From: Yaniella halotolerans DSM 15476
GTDB lineage: Bacteria > Actinomycetota > Actinomycetes > Actinomycetales > Micrococcaceae
Reading direction: 5' to 3'
Assembly (NCBI RefSeq): GCF_000420805.1
Contig: NZ_ATVQ01000001.1
Span: forward strand, 744,001 to 808,000
DNA: 64,000 bases
Shown here: positions 36,039-44,912 of the stretch, piece after piece
Layout of the letters: the number at the start of each line of letters is the position of its first letter
Position numbering within the stretch: the stretch's first letter is position 1
Notes under the pieces: generated by a model
Database searches by the model: none
Seen by the model: the letters and a program-made list of their open reading frames with translations, nothing else
Told to the model about the DNA's origin: nothing
Made by a program: the position numbers and the translations under genes

Positions 36039-37496
36039 ATGGCGCTCTTAGATTCCGCTATATGGTCCGAAAAGATTTTCCTCAACGGCTGGCGTGCTGG
36101 CTCAGCTGAACCAACCGATATCCTGGAACCAGCCACCGGCAACGTCCTGGAACGCGCCGGGTTAGCAAGTGCCGACGACATTCACGAAGCCGCTCAAAAA
36201 GCTGCGGAGGCGCAGAAGGCTTGGGCTGCAACGAAACCAGCTGAACGGGCCGCTGTTATGCGTCGCGCCGGTCAAATATTTGAAGATCATGCTGCAGAAC
36301 TTACCGACTGGATTCAGCGGGAAACCGGCGCCATTCCGGCCAAAGCTGGCTTGGAAATCACGGTTGCCGCAAACGAATGCTACGACGCTTCGGCGCTCCC
36401 CCACCACTCGATGGGCGACGTGCTGACTTCCGATGAGGATCACTGGTCCTTCGCTCGACGTCTGCCGGTGGGTGTTGTCGGAGTGATTTCGCCGTTTAAC
36501 TTCCCGCTGATCCTGTCGATCCGCTCCGTCGTGCCCGCCCTGGCATTGGGTAATGCGGTGGTGCTGAAACCAGATCCACGCACCCCGGTCTCCGGCGGTG
36601 TCATGATCGCTCGCGCCCTGGAGGAAGCAGGCCTACCCGAAGGTGTCTTCCAGATGGTGCCCGGTGGCGCTGAAGCTGGCGCTGCCTTGACCGAAGCCCC
36701 GGAAATTGAAGTCGTCTCCTTCACCGGATCCACCGCCGCTGGCCGCAAGGTTGGCGAGGCTGCCGGCCGCAACCTCAAACGCGTACACCTGGAACTGGGT
36801 GGCAATAACGCAACCGTTGTCTTGCCCGGCGCCGACGTCGCGAAGGCTGCATCGGCCGGCGCATTCGGTTCGTTCCTCCACCAGGGTCAGGTATGTATGA
36901 CCACCGGACGGCACCTGGTGCACGAGTCGATTGCCGAAGAATATGTCGCAGCGCTGCAGCAGAAGGCTGAGCAGCTCCCACTGGGCGATCCCACCGAAGA
37001 GAATATCGCGATCGGTCCGGTGATCGATGAGGGCCAGCGCGATAATATCGACCGCATTGTGCAGCAGTCCAAGGATGGTGGGGCCAAGGTCGTTGCGGGC
37101 GGTAGCTATGACAAGCTGTTCTACTCCCCGACCGTCATTACCGATCTGACCGATGAGAGTCCGGCGTGGAGCCAGGAGATCTTTGGCCCGGTAGCCCCGG
37201 TTCGGACCTTCTCGACCATCGAGGAAGCCGCAGAGATTATCAACGCTTCCGAATACGGCCTGTCAGTTGGGTTGCTCGGCAATGTCGGTGAGGCCATGAA
37301 ATTGGCTGACATGGTGCGCTCTGGCAAGGTTCACATCAACGAGCAGACGGTGTCCGATGAATCCAACGCCCCGTTTGGTGGCTTCGGCAATTCCGGGAAC
37401 GGTTCGCGTATCGGTGGCTACACCACGAACATCGAGGCCTTCACCGAGGTGCAGTGGCTGACCATGCGACCAGAGATCGCCCCGTACCCCTTCTAA
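36039..37496 (+). CDS. Aryl-aldehyde dehydrogenase (benzaldehyde dehydrogenase type)
   Basis: 485-residue NAD(P)-dependent aldehyde dehydrogenase. Catalytic Glu in HLELGGNNATVVL, catalytic Cys in HQGQVCMTTGRHLV, cofactor pocket in SPFNFPLILSIRS and FTGSTAAGRKVGE. Overall it looks like the XylC/vanillin dehydrogenase group that oxidises benzaldehydes to benzoates. A Shine-Dalgarno AAAGGAGG ends six bases upstream. In this setting vanillin or syringaldehyde is a reasonable substrate (inference). It reads towards the hydrolase gene and ends at a hairpin. Confidence 0.85.
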   Translation: MALLDSAIWSEKIFLNGWRAGSAEPTDILEPATGNVLERAGLASADDIHEAAQKAAEAQKAWAATKPAERAAVMRRAGQIFEDHAAELTDWIQRETGAIPAKAGLEITVAANECYDASALPHHSMGDVLTSDEDHWSFARRLPVGVVGVISPFNFPLILSIRSVVPALALGNAVVLKPDPRTPVSGGVMIARALEEAGLPEGVFQMVPGGAEAGAALTEAPEIEVVSFTGSTAAGRKVGEAAGRNLKRVHLELGGNNATVVLPGADVAKAASAGAFGSFLHQGQVCMTTGRHLVHESIAEEYVAALQQKAEQLPLGDPTEENIAIGPVIDEGQRDNIDRIVQQSKDGGAKVVAGGSYDKLFYSPTVITDLTDESPAWSQEIFGPVAPVRTFSTIEEAAEIINASEYGLSVGLLGNVGEAMKLADMVRSGKVHINEQTVSDESNAPFGGFGNSGNGSRIGGYTTNIEAFTEVQWLTMRPEIAPYPF

Positions 37497-37515
37497 ACCC
37501 ACGCAAAAAGTCAAA

Positions 37516-37554
37516 GTTGTAGCCCGAGCGAGTTCAACTGGCCCGGGCTACAAC
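37516..37554. terminator. Hairpin between convergent genes
   Basis: GTTGTAGCCCG (37516-37526) pairs with CGGGCTACAAC (37544-37554). It lies just after the aldehyde dehydrogenase stop and just after the stop of the minus-strand serine hydrolase gene, so it can end both transcripts. Confidence 0.65.
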
Positions 37555-37561
37555 GTGATCT

Positions 37562-39223
37562 CTAGTCTTTAACGTAGGCGGCTAGCCCAAGACTGCCAAA
37601 CTTCGCCGACACATCCTGTGTGCCGATCGGAGCGTGTGCCGCTATACCGACCAGACCCTGTGGACACTCAACGATGAGCACCGAGCTGCGTCCTTGATAC
37701 TCGTCATAGTCTCGTACTCGTCCCCAGCCCGAGACGGTCCAGTGTTTCACGGTGTGCGGCCCATAGCCTGGCAACGCATTGGCGAGGCCATCTGGCTCAA
37801 AGACCGCTGACATCCACTGCTTCACGCGTCCGTCATCCTCGAGTACCTGGCGCAAGACGGCTAGCAAATCTGCAGCGGTGGTGGTGCCGGTGAACCCTTC
37901 ACCACTGGAGCGTTCTTCAACACCGGTGATGGTTGTGTTCTTGAGGTTGGCGACATACCGGCGACCGTGTTCAACCAAGTCGACGCCGAGTGCTTTGAAA
38001 TGCTCAAGTAGAGCCATGGTTGCCGCACCATCTCCACTACCGATCACCAGATGCATGGCGTCATCGACGGAGACGCGAACGGAACCGTTCAGGTGCCGCA
38101 GTGAACCTGTATAGGCATGCGAGCGGTGGTGGTCCGTAATGTCGATGCTGGCCTCGAACAGGCCCGGCGTGGTGTCTTCGAGCTCTGCCAGGGTGCAAGC
38201 AAAGAACAATTTGCCGATACCGGAGAAGGTGAAGACCATATCTTCGTGAACGGCGCGGCCGCCTTCAACTGCATACAGCAATTCACCAAACTCTTGACCC
38301 CAGTAGTCAGGTTCGACGAGCTGGCGCTTCATGGCGTCAACACGCTGGGTGTCGAGGTAGAACGCTTCGATTGCTTTACCAAACTCCACGAACATCTCTT
38401 GAGCGCGCACTCGACCAGGGGCCCCGTCGTCGAACTGGACGGGGATAGACTCGGCAAATACCGCCACGGAAGCAACCGGCGCACCGGCCACGTCCAATAG
38501 CAGTCCTATCTGTGACAGCCCTCGGATACCGCGACCGTTCTTTTCAGCGAAGTGCCCCCAGTCCAGCGAGGCACCCAGCATCGGGGTCATGAGGTTGCTC
38601 AACAACTCGATTGCTGTTTCGCAAAGCTGGACACTCAACCCGAGCGCAGCGGCCTGCTTGGCATCCTGGCTCCCCTGTGCCAGTCGCTCCAATATCAGGG
38701 CCTGGTCGTGTGCAGAGGTGACGGTCATCGAATCAATGGGGTGTGACCAGTCTAGTTCGGCTGATCGAGGGAAGATCTCACGGTGCTGCGAGTCCTGCAT
38801 GCCAACCTGCGCGCAGTAGTCGTTGACCCATTGCAGTGCGTCACCGGTGGCTTCATCGATGGCGTGGAATACTATTTGGGTACAGATGTTGTCGGAGGTA
38901 ATCATCATCTGTGCGAGATGATCACGTAAGCTCAGTTCAATGCCACAGGATAGGTGGCGCATAATGCCCGATTGGACGCCGTCTCTGAGCGGGTCATCGA
39001 TAACATACACGGCATCTAGCGAAAGCTTGCCGTCCTGCACCAAGGCGAGACAGGCTAATAGAACGCTAACTTTCCGGGCGCTAAATGCCGCGAGCACATC
39101 GCGGTCGTCCGCACCGACGGATTGTCCCGTGGCAATATCTCGTACTTGCCAGTGCACCGAAAAGGGGTAACCCTCAATGATTTCGTGAAGGCTGTTCTCT
39201 AATGTATACAACTTGTCTGACAT
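37562..39223 (-). CDS. Tandem class A beta-lactamase-like serine hydrolase
   Basis: 553 residues holding two beta-lactamase-fold halves. The N-half keeps a class A-like active site: SARK (SxxK, residues 48-51 or so), SDN in MMITSDNIC and KNG in FAEKNGRG. The C-half has the same layout but eroded motifs: FSGIGKLF for the first, GSGDG for the second, and VKHWTVSG at the third. No signal peptide is seen, so it is probably cytoplasmic. I use the ATG at 39223; a GTG three codons earlier is possible. Role unknown; a peptidase, esterase or lactone hydrolase is more likely than antibiotic resistance. Confidence 0.75.
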   Translation of the reverse strand: MSDKLYTLENSLHEIIEGYPFSVHWQVRDIATGQSVGADDRDVLAAFSARKVSVLLACLALVQDGKLSLDAVYVIDDPLRDGVQSGIMRHLSCGIELSLRDHLAQMMITSDNICTQIVFHAIDEATGDALQWVNDYCAQVGMQDSQHREIFPRSAELDWSHPIDSMTVTSAHDQALILERLAQGSQDAKQAAALGLSVQLCETAIELLSNLMTPMLGASLDWGHFAEKNGRGIRGLSQIGLLLDVAGAPVASVAVFAESIPVQFDDGAPGRVRAQEMFVEFGKAIEAFYLDTQRVDAMKRQLVEPDYWGQEFGELLYAVEGGRAVHEDMVFTFSGIGKLFFACTLAELEDTTPGLFEASIDITDHHRSHAYTGSLRHLNGSVRVSVDDAMHLVIGSGDGAATMALLEHFKALGVDLVEHGRRYVANLKNTTITGVEERSSGEGFTGTTTAADLLAVLRQVLEDDGRVKQWMSAVFEPDGLANALPGYGPHTVKHWTVSGWGRVRDYDEYQGRSSVLIVECPQGLVGIAAHAPIGTQDVSAKFGSLGLAAYVKD

Positions 39224-39446
39224 GTACTCCACGCAAAAGATTTTGAGACAACGTAGCCGGGCTGAGTATAGACATTTTAAAGTAACCAGCGTCTATGTTT
39301 GATTTTTCAAATATTACCTCAGGTCCCTGAATGTACACCCAAAACGGCCTGAAAACCCACTAGGGAGAACTTTATATCAGGTAGCCCTGATTAGCTACTG
39401 GTCAGTAGGTTTTGTTCAAGGATTTCTGCTTTAGCATGCGAGCACA

Positions 39447-39495
39447 CGAAAGCCCCGCCGATGCAACGCATGTACGTTAGTCGGCGGGGCTTTCG
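39447..39495 (-). terminator. Terminator after the orphan binding protein
   Basis: A 15-base perfect stem pairs 39447-39461 with 39481-39495 (core GCCCCGCC with GGCGGGGC). On the minus strand it lies 22 bases after the stop of the binding protein gene. Confidence 0.75.
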
Positions 39496-39516
39496 AGAGT
39501 GTTATTCAGTAGCCGG

Positions 39517-40491
39517 TTATTCCTGGAGGAAGAGATCTTCTTCGGTTGGCGCATCCCCGATGAAGTCATAACGGTCAGCCAGTTCGACCATGTCCATGAG
39601 CTGGTCACGATCGAGCTCACCATCAAGGCGTTCCATGGTGAGGGCATCCGCATCTTCTTGTGAGATTTCGAGGAAGTCGACCAGTAATGCGCGGGAACCT
39701 TCTTGGTCTTCTTCAGCGGCGGCCAACGCTTCGGTCATGGCGTCAGCGAAGTCGGCGGCCATTTCAGGATCATCGGCGGCCAGTTCACCGGAGGTGAAGG
39801 TAATCATAGTGGCCATGCCAGGGTCATTTTCCTGGAAAGAGTACCCAACGAGTTGGTTTTCCTCATCGGCGAGCAGGCCAGACAGGAATGGTTCTGGAAT
39901 CCACACCGCGTCTGTATTACCGCGCTCAAGCTGTGCCGGCATATCAGGGAAGGCGATTTCAGAGAATTCAAGAGCCTGCGGATCAGCACCGTCTTGTTCA
40001 GCAAGGTTCATCACGGTCAAATCTCCGAGGGTATTCAGAGCGTTGACCGCGGTGGTTTTGCCCTCAAGATCTGCCCAGGTTTCAATGTCTGAGTCTGCTC
40101 GAGTGACGACGCCTGCGACGTCTTCACCTTCTTCGAGCGAGTTCGAGTACCCGGCCACAATCTTCATGTCCAGGCCCTGGTCAACCGCGGTGACTACGGA
40201 CAGCGGGTTACCGACACCGAAGTCCATCTGACCGGCAGACACAGCCGGTAGCATCGCGGCACCGGCGGTGGAAACCTCATAGTCCACATCGAAACCGTGT
40301 TCTTCGAAGATGCCGTTTTCAATGCCGTAGGCAACGCCCACGCTCGGAGCAATGGACAGCACCCCAACGGTTACTTCGCGGAGCTCTTCGCCATCACCGG
40401 ACGCTTCATCGCCTCCACCACCACCGCAGGCAGTCAGCAAGAGGGCGGATGCAGCGGCAGTCGCGAAGCCCGTCATCAATTTGTTTTTCAT
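39517..40491 (-). CDS. ABC transporter substrate-binding lipoprotein (NMT1/SsuA type)
   Basis: 324 residues with a lipoprotein signal (ALLLTACGGG, acylated Cys near residue 22) and an NMT1/SsuA-like two-lobe domain (VTVGVLSIAPSVGVAYG, GIFEEHGFDVDYE, MDFGVGNPLS). AGGAGAA lies upstream of the ATG at 40491. It is a clear paralogue of the binding protein at 57730, sharing GIFEEHG, (A/S)DLEG and AFPDM segments, but has no permease or ATPase beside it, so it may feed the importer at 58905-61644. It follows the hydroxycinnamate-type genes, suggesting an aromatic or side-chain acid ligand (inference). Confidence 0.87.
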   Translation of the reverse strand: MKNKLMTGFATAAASALLLTACGGGGGDEASGDGEELREVTVGVLSIAPSVGVAYGIENGIFEEHGFDVDYEVSTAGAAMLPAVSAGQMDFGVGNPLSVVTAVDQGLDMKIVAGYSNSLEEGEDVAGVVTRADSDIETWADLEGKTTAVNALNTLGDLTVMNLAEQDGADPQALEFSEIAFPDMPAQLERGNTDAVWIPEPFLSGLLADEENQLVGYSFQENDPGMATMITFTSGELAADDPEMAADFADAMTEALAAAEEDQEGSRALLVDFLEISQEDADALTMERLDGELDRDQLMDMVELADRYDFIGDAPTEEDLFLQE

Positions 40492-40750
40492 TGGTTCTCC
40501 TGGTGTGAGTGTTTCCAGGTGCACCATAGGCACGATCGGAAACAGTGTGAGATGAGAGGATCGGTTATTGAGTTTTGATCTAGATATTCATCAATTGAGA
40601 TCCACAATAGACCACATTCCAACACATTGGAAGGGTTTATGCGATAAAATTGTTAGGTTCATCACATCAGAATTTGGGCGAGCAAAAGGGCCCGAAGAAA
40701 GCACGGAAACGGCTCTCCGCAGGCCCTAATGCGGTAGGTCTAGAGCAGTC

Positions 40751-41221
40751 TTATGCGTAGAAGCGTGAGAGGAACGTTGCTACAACTGCTGGGCGCTCCT
40801 CGCCTTCGATTTCGATGGTCGAGTTGGTCACCAGGTGCAGGCCGTTGCCTTTGACTTCCTGTACTTCAGTGACTTCGGCGTGCATGCGGATACGCGAGCC
40901 AACTTTGACCGGGCTCGTAAAGCGAACTTTGTCGAGGCCGTAGTTGACCTTGGTTGAGACGCCAGTGACGTCAAAGAGTTCCGACCAGAATGGGATAATC
41001 AACGAAAGCGTCAGAAAACCGTGGGCGATCGGAGCGCCGAAGGGGCCTTCTTTCGCACGTTCAACGTCAGTGTGGATCCACTGGTGGTCGCTCGTTGCGT
41101 CAGCGAAGGTGTTGATCATCTCTTGTGTGACGGTCGTCCACTCGGTGGCACCCAGATCAGTGCCGGCGAGGTCAGCAACTTGGTCAAATTCAACGACGGT
41201 ACGGGCAGTAGTTTCAGTCAT
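40751..41221 (-). CDS. MaoC-family enoyl-CoA hydratase
   Basis: 156-residue hot-dog fold hydratase. The hydratase motif is present as ATSDHQWIHTD with the Asp/His catalytic pair, followed by GPFGAPIAHGFLTLSL. In this cluster it would add water to a cinnamoyl-CoA-type thioester, the role assigned to CouM in Rhodococcus. It is the last gene of a minus-strand group with acyl-CoA dehydrogenase (29 bases apart), hydrolase and SDR. Confidence 0.88.
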   Translation of the reverse strand: MTETTARTVVEFDQVADLAGTDLGATEWTTVTQEMINTFADATSDHQWIHTDVERAKEGPFGAPIAHGFLTLSLIIPFWSELFDVTGVSTKVNYGLDKVRFTSPVKVGSRIRMHAEVTEVQEVKGNGLHLVTNSTIEIEGEERPAVVATFLSRFYA

Positions 41222-41250
41222 TGGGTTTTCCTTATCTGTCTTGAATGGTT

Positions 41251-42429
41251 TTAGACGAACGCGCTTTGGCCGGTAATGGCGCGGCCAACAATCAGCGCGT
41301 TAATTTCGTGGGTGCCTTCGTAGGAGTACACCGCTTCGGCATCGGCGTGGAAGCGGGCAACATCCGTGTCTAAGGTGATGCCATTGCCACCGCACACTTC
41401 ACGAGCCAAAGCAACGGTTTCGCGGAGCTTTGCTGCGGTGAACATTTTGGCCAGTGCCGAGTTCTCGTCTTTATAGACGCCGGCATCTTGCTGCTCGGTG
41501 AGCTGCATAGCCATGGCGACCGATGCGGTGACATTGCCCAACATGGTGGCCAGCTTTTCTTGTATCAGCTGGAATCCGGCGATGGGTTTACCGAACTGTT
41601 CGCGACTCGTGGTGTAGCGGACGGCTGCTTCATAAGCACCAGCCATCGCTCCGGCTGCGATCCAGGAAACATCCGAACGCAACAGCCGTAGACATTTGGC
41701 CACATCTCGGAACGAGTTGATGTTCAGTAGGCGGGCGTCGGCGGATACCTGAACATTGTCGTAGGTGATGTCCGCGTTCTGCATGATCCGCAGCGATGCC
41801 TTGCGCTCGATTTTTTCCAGTGTAACGCCTTGGGCATCGCGAGGCACCAGAAACGCTTTGACTTGATTATCGGCGGTATCGCGCGCAAACGTGCACAGCA
41901 CATCCGCCTGGAACGCACCGCCAATCCAGCGCTTGGCACCGTTAATGGTCCACGAACCGTCGTTATTCTGTGAGGCCGATGTTTGGAGGCCACCTGCGAC
42001 ATCTGAACCGTTATCTGGCTCGGTGAGCGCAAAAACGCCGAGTAGCTCGTAGTTCACAATTTGTGGATCGAGTTCTGCGACCTGCGCTGCACTGCCGCCC
42101 TGTTTCACAACGGTGCGAAACAAACCGGCTTGCGCGTTGAAGAAAGTGGCGACGTTGGTATCGCAACGTGCCAGTTCAAAGGTTCGCATGGATTCAAAGA
42201 CACCGCGAACACTCTCCCCGGCCTCTTGAAGCGCCGGCGGATTCATCAGGCGTAACGATTGCAGCGGCTCGATGATTTCTTCAGGCAGGCGATCTTCGTG
42301 CCACGCATCGTTGAGGTATGGGTAAACCTGATCGGTCAGCGTGGCGCGCAGCTCGTCCAGCACGGTTTGTTCAGCAGCCGTCAAACGGTCCGAAAAACCA
42401 TAGGCATCCCAGGATGACACGTTGTTCAT
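41251..42429 (-). CDS. Acyl-CoA dehydrogenase (glutaryl-CoA dehydrogenase-like)
   Basis: 392-residue FAD enzyme that oxidises acyl-CoA to enoyl-CoA. The catalytic Glu sits in SYEGTHEINALIVGRAITG near the end, the FAD-contact FALTEPDNGSDVAGG and the REQFGKPIAGFQLIQEKLA segments are present. It overlaps the hydrolase gene by four bases. The phd cluster of Corynebacterium has an equivalent dehydrogenase for saturated phenylpropionates, which fits here. Confidence 0.9.
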   Translation of the reverse strand: MNNVSSWDAYGFSDRLTAAEQTVLDELRATLTDQVYPYLNDAWHEDRLPEEIIEPLQSLRLMNPPALQEAGESVRGVFESMRTFELARCDTNVATFFNAQAGLFRTVVKQGGSAAQVAELDPQIVNYELLGVFALTEPDNGSDVAGGLQTSASQNNDGSWTINGAKRWIGGAFQADVLCTFARDTADNQVKAFLVPRDAQGVTLEKIERKASLRIMQNADITYDNVQVSADARLLNINSFRDVAKCLRLLRSDVSWIAAGAMAGAYEAAVRYTTSREQFGKPIAGFQLIQEKLATMLGNVTASVAMAMQLTEQQDAGVYKDENSALAKMFTAAKLRETVALAREVCGGNGITLDTDVARFHADAEAVYSYEGTHEINALIVGRAITGQSAFV

Positions 42430-43328
42430 GCCGAATCACCTTGGTCCAGGCCAAGGAGTTTCACGGCGTTTTCTTTGAGGATCAACGGGCGAACTTCGTC
42501 TTTAATCGGCAGATCTTCAAACGCGGCCATCCATTTTGGTGGCGGGATCAGCGGGAAGTCGGTGCCAAAGAGCACTTTATGCTTCAGCATGTTATTCGAC
42601 TGACGCACCAGCGACTCCGGGAAGTACTTGGGCGACCAACCTGACAGGTCGATATATACGTTCGACTTGTGGGTTGCAATCGAGTTGGCCTCGTCTTGCC
42701 AGGGTACTGATGGGTGCGCCATGATGATCTGGAGGTTTGGGAAATCTGCGGCAACTTCGTCCAGCAACAGTGGATTGGAGTACCCCAGTTTGATTCCGGC
42801 ACCGCCCGGCAGTCCGGCGCCCATGCCGTTTTGTCCGGTGTGGGAGATGATGGGGAGACCAATTTCTTCCAATGCTTCCCACAGCGGGTAAAACTCGCGG
42901 TCAGACGGGTTGAAGCCCTGTACCGACGGGTGGAATTTGAACCCTTGAACGCCGAGCTCATCTGCCTGACGTTTAGCCTCTTCAATGGCTGCCGCACCGG
43001 TTCGCGGATCAACGGAGCCGAATGGGAGCAGCACATCGTTATTGCGTGCCGCACCAGCTACAAGATCGTCGATCGAGTTTGGCATGTGGCCGTCAAACTG
43101 TGTGCGAGCGTCCAAGGTAAAGACGACCGCTGCCATTCCCAGATCGCGGTAGATACCGGCGATCTTGTCGATGGAAGGCGTGCGATCTTCGGACTTGAAG
43201 TACTTGGCCGACGCTTCGTAGAACTTTTCTGGCATGGGTTTGTGCCCCTGCTCATCCAGTTCTATGTGAACGTGGACATCTACCGCGGAGATCGCGGAGA
43301 CATCAATATTTGATACGTACTTTGCCAC
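42426..43328 (-). CDS. Amidohydrolase-family TIM-barrel hydrolase (CouO/PhdC-like)
   Basis: About 300 residues of the amidohydrolase_2 superfamily: the metal-binding HxH in VDVHVHIELDE, a strand-5 His in IISHTGQNG, IMAHPSVPW, and Asp in FGTDFPLIPP. In the cou (Rhodococcus) and phd (Corynebacterium) clusters such a hydrolase splits 3-oxo-3-arylpropanoyl-CoA. I start at the GTG at 43328, which has AGGTGG five bases upstream; a GTG at 43337, directly after the SDR stop, is the alternative. Order SDR, hydrolase, dehydrogenase, MaoC on one strand indicates one operon. Confidence 0.85.
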   Translation of the reverse strand: MAKYVSNIDVSAISAVDVHVHIELDEQGHKPMPEKFYEASAKYFKSEDRTPSIDKIAGIYRDLGMAAVVFTLDARTQFDGHMPNSIDDLVAGAARNNDVLLPFGSVDPRTGAAAIEEAKRQADELGVQGFKFHPSVQGFNPSDREFYPLWEALEEIGLPIISHTGQNGMGAGLPGGAGIKLGYSNPLLLDEVAADFPNLQIIMAHPSVPWQDEANSIATHKSNVYIDLSGWSPKYFPESLVRQSNNMLKHKVLFGTDFPLIPPPKWMAAFEDLPIKDEVRPLILKENAVKLLGLDQGDSA

Positions 43329-43337
43329 GGATACCAC

Positions 43338-44261
43338 CTAGGCCTTTGGCTGCAGGTCTGCCGGAAGTTCTGGCATTTTTTCGCCGACTTCTTGCAGGTT
43401 GCCTTCAACGATCGAGCGGCCCTTGTTCTGCAGTGCTTCGTAGGTCCATCCGCCTTCGAGGTATTCGGTGGCAACTGGCTCTGGGTGACCCCAAACCTGG
43501 AGACGGTCGCCACCAACGCCGATGGCCTGACCGGTGATGTTGGCTGCGTCGTCGGATGACAGGAAAGCAACGAGTCCGGCGACGTCGGCTGCTGTACCGA
43601 AGCCAAGCTCCTTGCGGAAGAAATCTGGCATGGCTTCGCCGGCTTTATCTGCTTCAATCGCAGCTGAGAAGAACGGCACGGTTTCAGTCATGGCAGTCGC
43701 GGCCACAGGAATAATGGCGTTGACGGTTACACCTGCGCGTTTCATTTCCATTGCCCAGGTGCGCACCATACCGACGATGCCGGCTTTTGCTGCGGCATAG
43801 TTGGTCTGACCAAAGTTGCCGCGCTGGCCGGTTGGCGAACCGATGGTGACGATGCGACCTTTAACTTCATTGTTCTTGAAGTAGTCAAAGGCTGCGCGAA
43901 CGCAGGTAAAGGTCCCGCGCAGATGCACGTTGATCACTTGGTCGAAATCGTCATCTGACATTTTCAGCAGGCTGCGGTCCCGCAGAATTCCGGCATTGTT
44001 CACCAAAATATCGAGGGTGCCAAAGTTTTCAACAGCAGCGTTGACGAGCTTTTCGGCTGTTTCGGTCGAGCCGACGGCCGCGGTGACGCCAACGGCAGTG
44101 CCGCCTGCGCCGGTAATAGATTCAACGGCCTGGTTCGTGACTTCTTCGTTGACATCGTTGATCACGACTTTGGCGCCCTGACGGGCCAGTTCTTGCGCGT
44201 AAGCTAGACCCAGGCCAGCGCCCGATCCGGTAACGATTGCTACTTTGCCATTCAGTGTCAT
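43338..44261 (-). CDS. Short-chain dehydrogenase/reductase (3-hydroxyacyl-CoA type)
   Basis: 307 residues: NAD-binding VTGSGAGLGLAYAQ, NNAGILRDRS, catalytic Ser in TIGSPTGQRG and YAAAK. The roughly 40-residue C-terminal extension is unlike plain FabG and resembles the hydroxyacyl-CoA dehydrogenases of steroid and peroxisomal type. In the cluster it would oxidise the 3-hydroxyacyl-CoA made by MaoC. First gene of the operon, divergent from the MarR gene, with an imperfect palindrome in the 129-base gap. Confidence 0.9.
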   Translation of the reverse strand: MTLNGKVAIVTGSGAGLGLAYAQELARQGAKVVINDVNEEVTNQAVESITGAGGTAVGVTAAVGSTETAEKLVNAAVENFGTLDILVNNAGILRDRSLLKMSDDDFDQVINVHLRGTFTCVRAAFDYFKNNEVKGRIVTIGSPTGQRGNFGQTNYAAAKAGIVGMVRTWAMEMKRAGVTVNAIIPVAATAMTETVPFFSAAIEADKAGEAMPDFFRKELGFGTAADVAGLVAFLSSDDAANITGQAIGVGGDRLQVWGHPEPVATEYLEGGWTYEALQNKGRSIVEGNLQEVGEKMPELPADLQPKA

Positions 44262-44300
44262 GTTTGACCTCTATCCCTTGTTGCTACATTCAACTGCTCG

Positions 44301-44345
44301 TTGGATATAGAAATAATTGTAAATAACACTTATTGTCTATACCAA
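44301..44345. promoter_or_regulatory. Large imperfect palindrome, candidate MarR operator
   Basis: The left arm 44301-44320 (starts TTGGATATAGA) mirrors the right arm 44326-44345 (ends TCTATACCAA) with only three mismatches and one single-base gap. It lies between the divergent SDR operon and the MarR gene, where CouR/PhdR-type repressors bind. The AT-rich centre could also hold promoter elements. Confidence 0.6.
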
Positions 44346-44390
44346 CCGATAATTTTGTGGATGTCAATAATTGATGGAAAGATGTTTCAT

Positions 44391-44855
44391 ATGAACGCCG
44401 AACTGCTGACTGCCAATGAGCTCGACCCTTCGCCGCTGCGCGACACCGAGCTGGTCCAAGAAATCCAATTCCTCACTGCCAGACTCGCTGCGAAGGGCAA
44501 TAATCACGCCAACAAGCTACTCGAGGAACTCGACCTCAATGTTCGACAGTTCTCAGTTCTTGCCCTGGCTGCTTCTGAACTGAAACCAACCCAGCGCGAA
44601 ATGTCAGCATTTGTCGCCCTGGATCCTTCTCAAATCGTTGCCCTCGTCGATACGCTCGAAGACCGCGGTCTAGTCAAGCGCGAGACCGATCGTCGGGATC
44701 GACGCTCGAAGAATATCGTGGCCACCGAAGACGGAGAGAAGCTCTACCGCAGGGCCCGCACCATTACGATTACTGCTGAAGATCACGTGCTGTCGAAACT
44801 CACTGAGACAGAACGCGATCAGCTGCGTGAACTGTTGACCAAAGCCACGCTCTAA
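44391..44855 (+). CDS. MarR-family regulator (CouR/PhdR-like)
   Basis: About 154 residues with the winged-helix core LNVRQFSVLALAASELKPTQREMSAFVALDPSQIVALVDTLEDRGLV and the wing RETDRRDRRSKNIVATEDG. The ATG at 44391 has GGAAAG nine bases ahead; an earlier in-frame start lies at 44382. The equivalent regulators in Rhodococcus (CouR) and Corynebacterium (PhdR) repress hydroxycinnamate genes and respond to their CoA thioesters, and the position between CoA ligase and SDR operon matches. Confidence 0.88.
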   Translation: MNAELLTANELDPSPLRDTELVQEIQFLTARLAAKGNNHANKLLEELDLNVRQFSVLALAASELKPTQREMSAFVALDPSQIVALVDTLEDRGLVKRETDRRDRRSKNIVATEDGEKLYRRARTITITAEDHVLSKLTETERDQLRELLTKATL

Positions 44856-44876
44856 ACGTTTCCACGCCCTACGGGC

Positions 44877-44911
44877 ATCGGGACACAGTGCACGCTGTGT
44901 CCCGATTTTTT
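44877..44911. terminator. Terminator between MarR and CoA ligase genes
   Basis: A 12-base perfect stem pairs 44877-44888 with 44895-44906 (core CGGGACACAG with CTGTGTCCCG) around TGCACG, followed by six T on the plus strand. It closes the MarR transcript and, on the minus strand, the CoA ligase transcript. Confidence 0.9.
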
Positions 44912-44912
44912 A

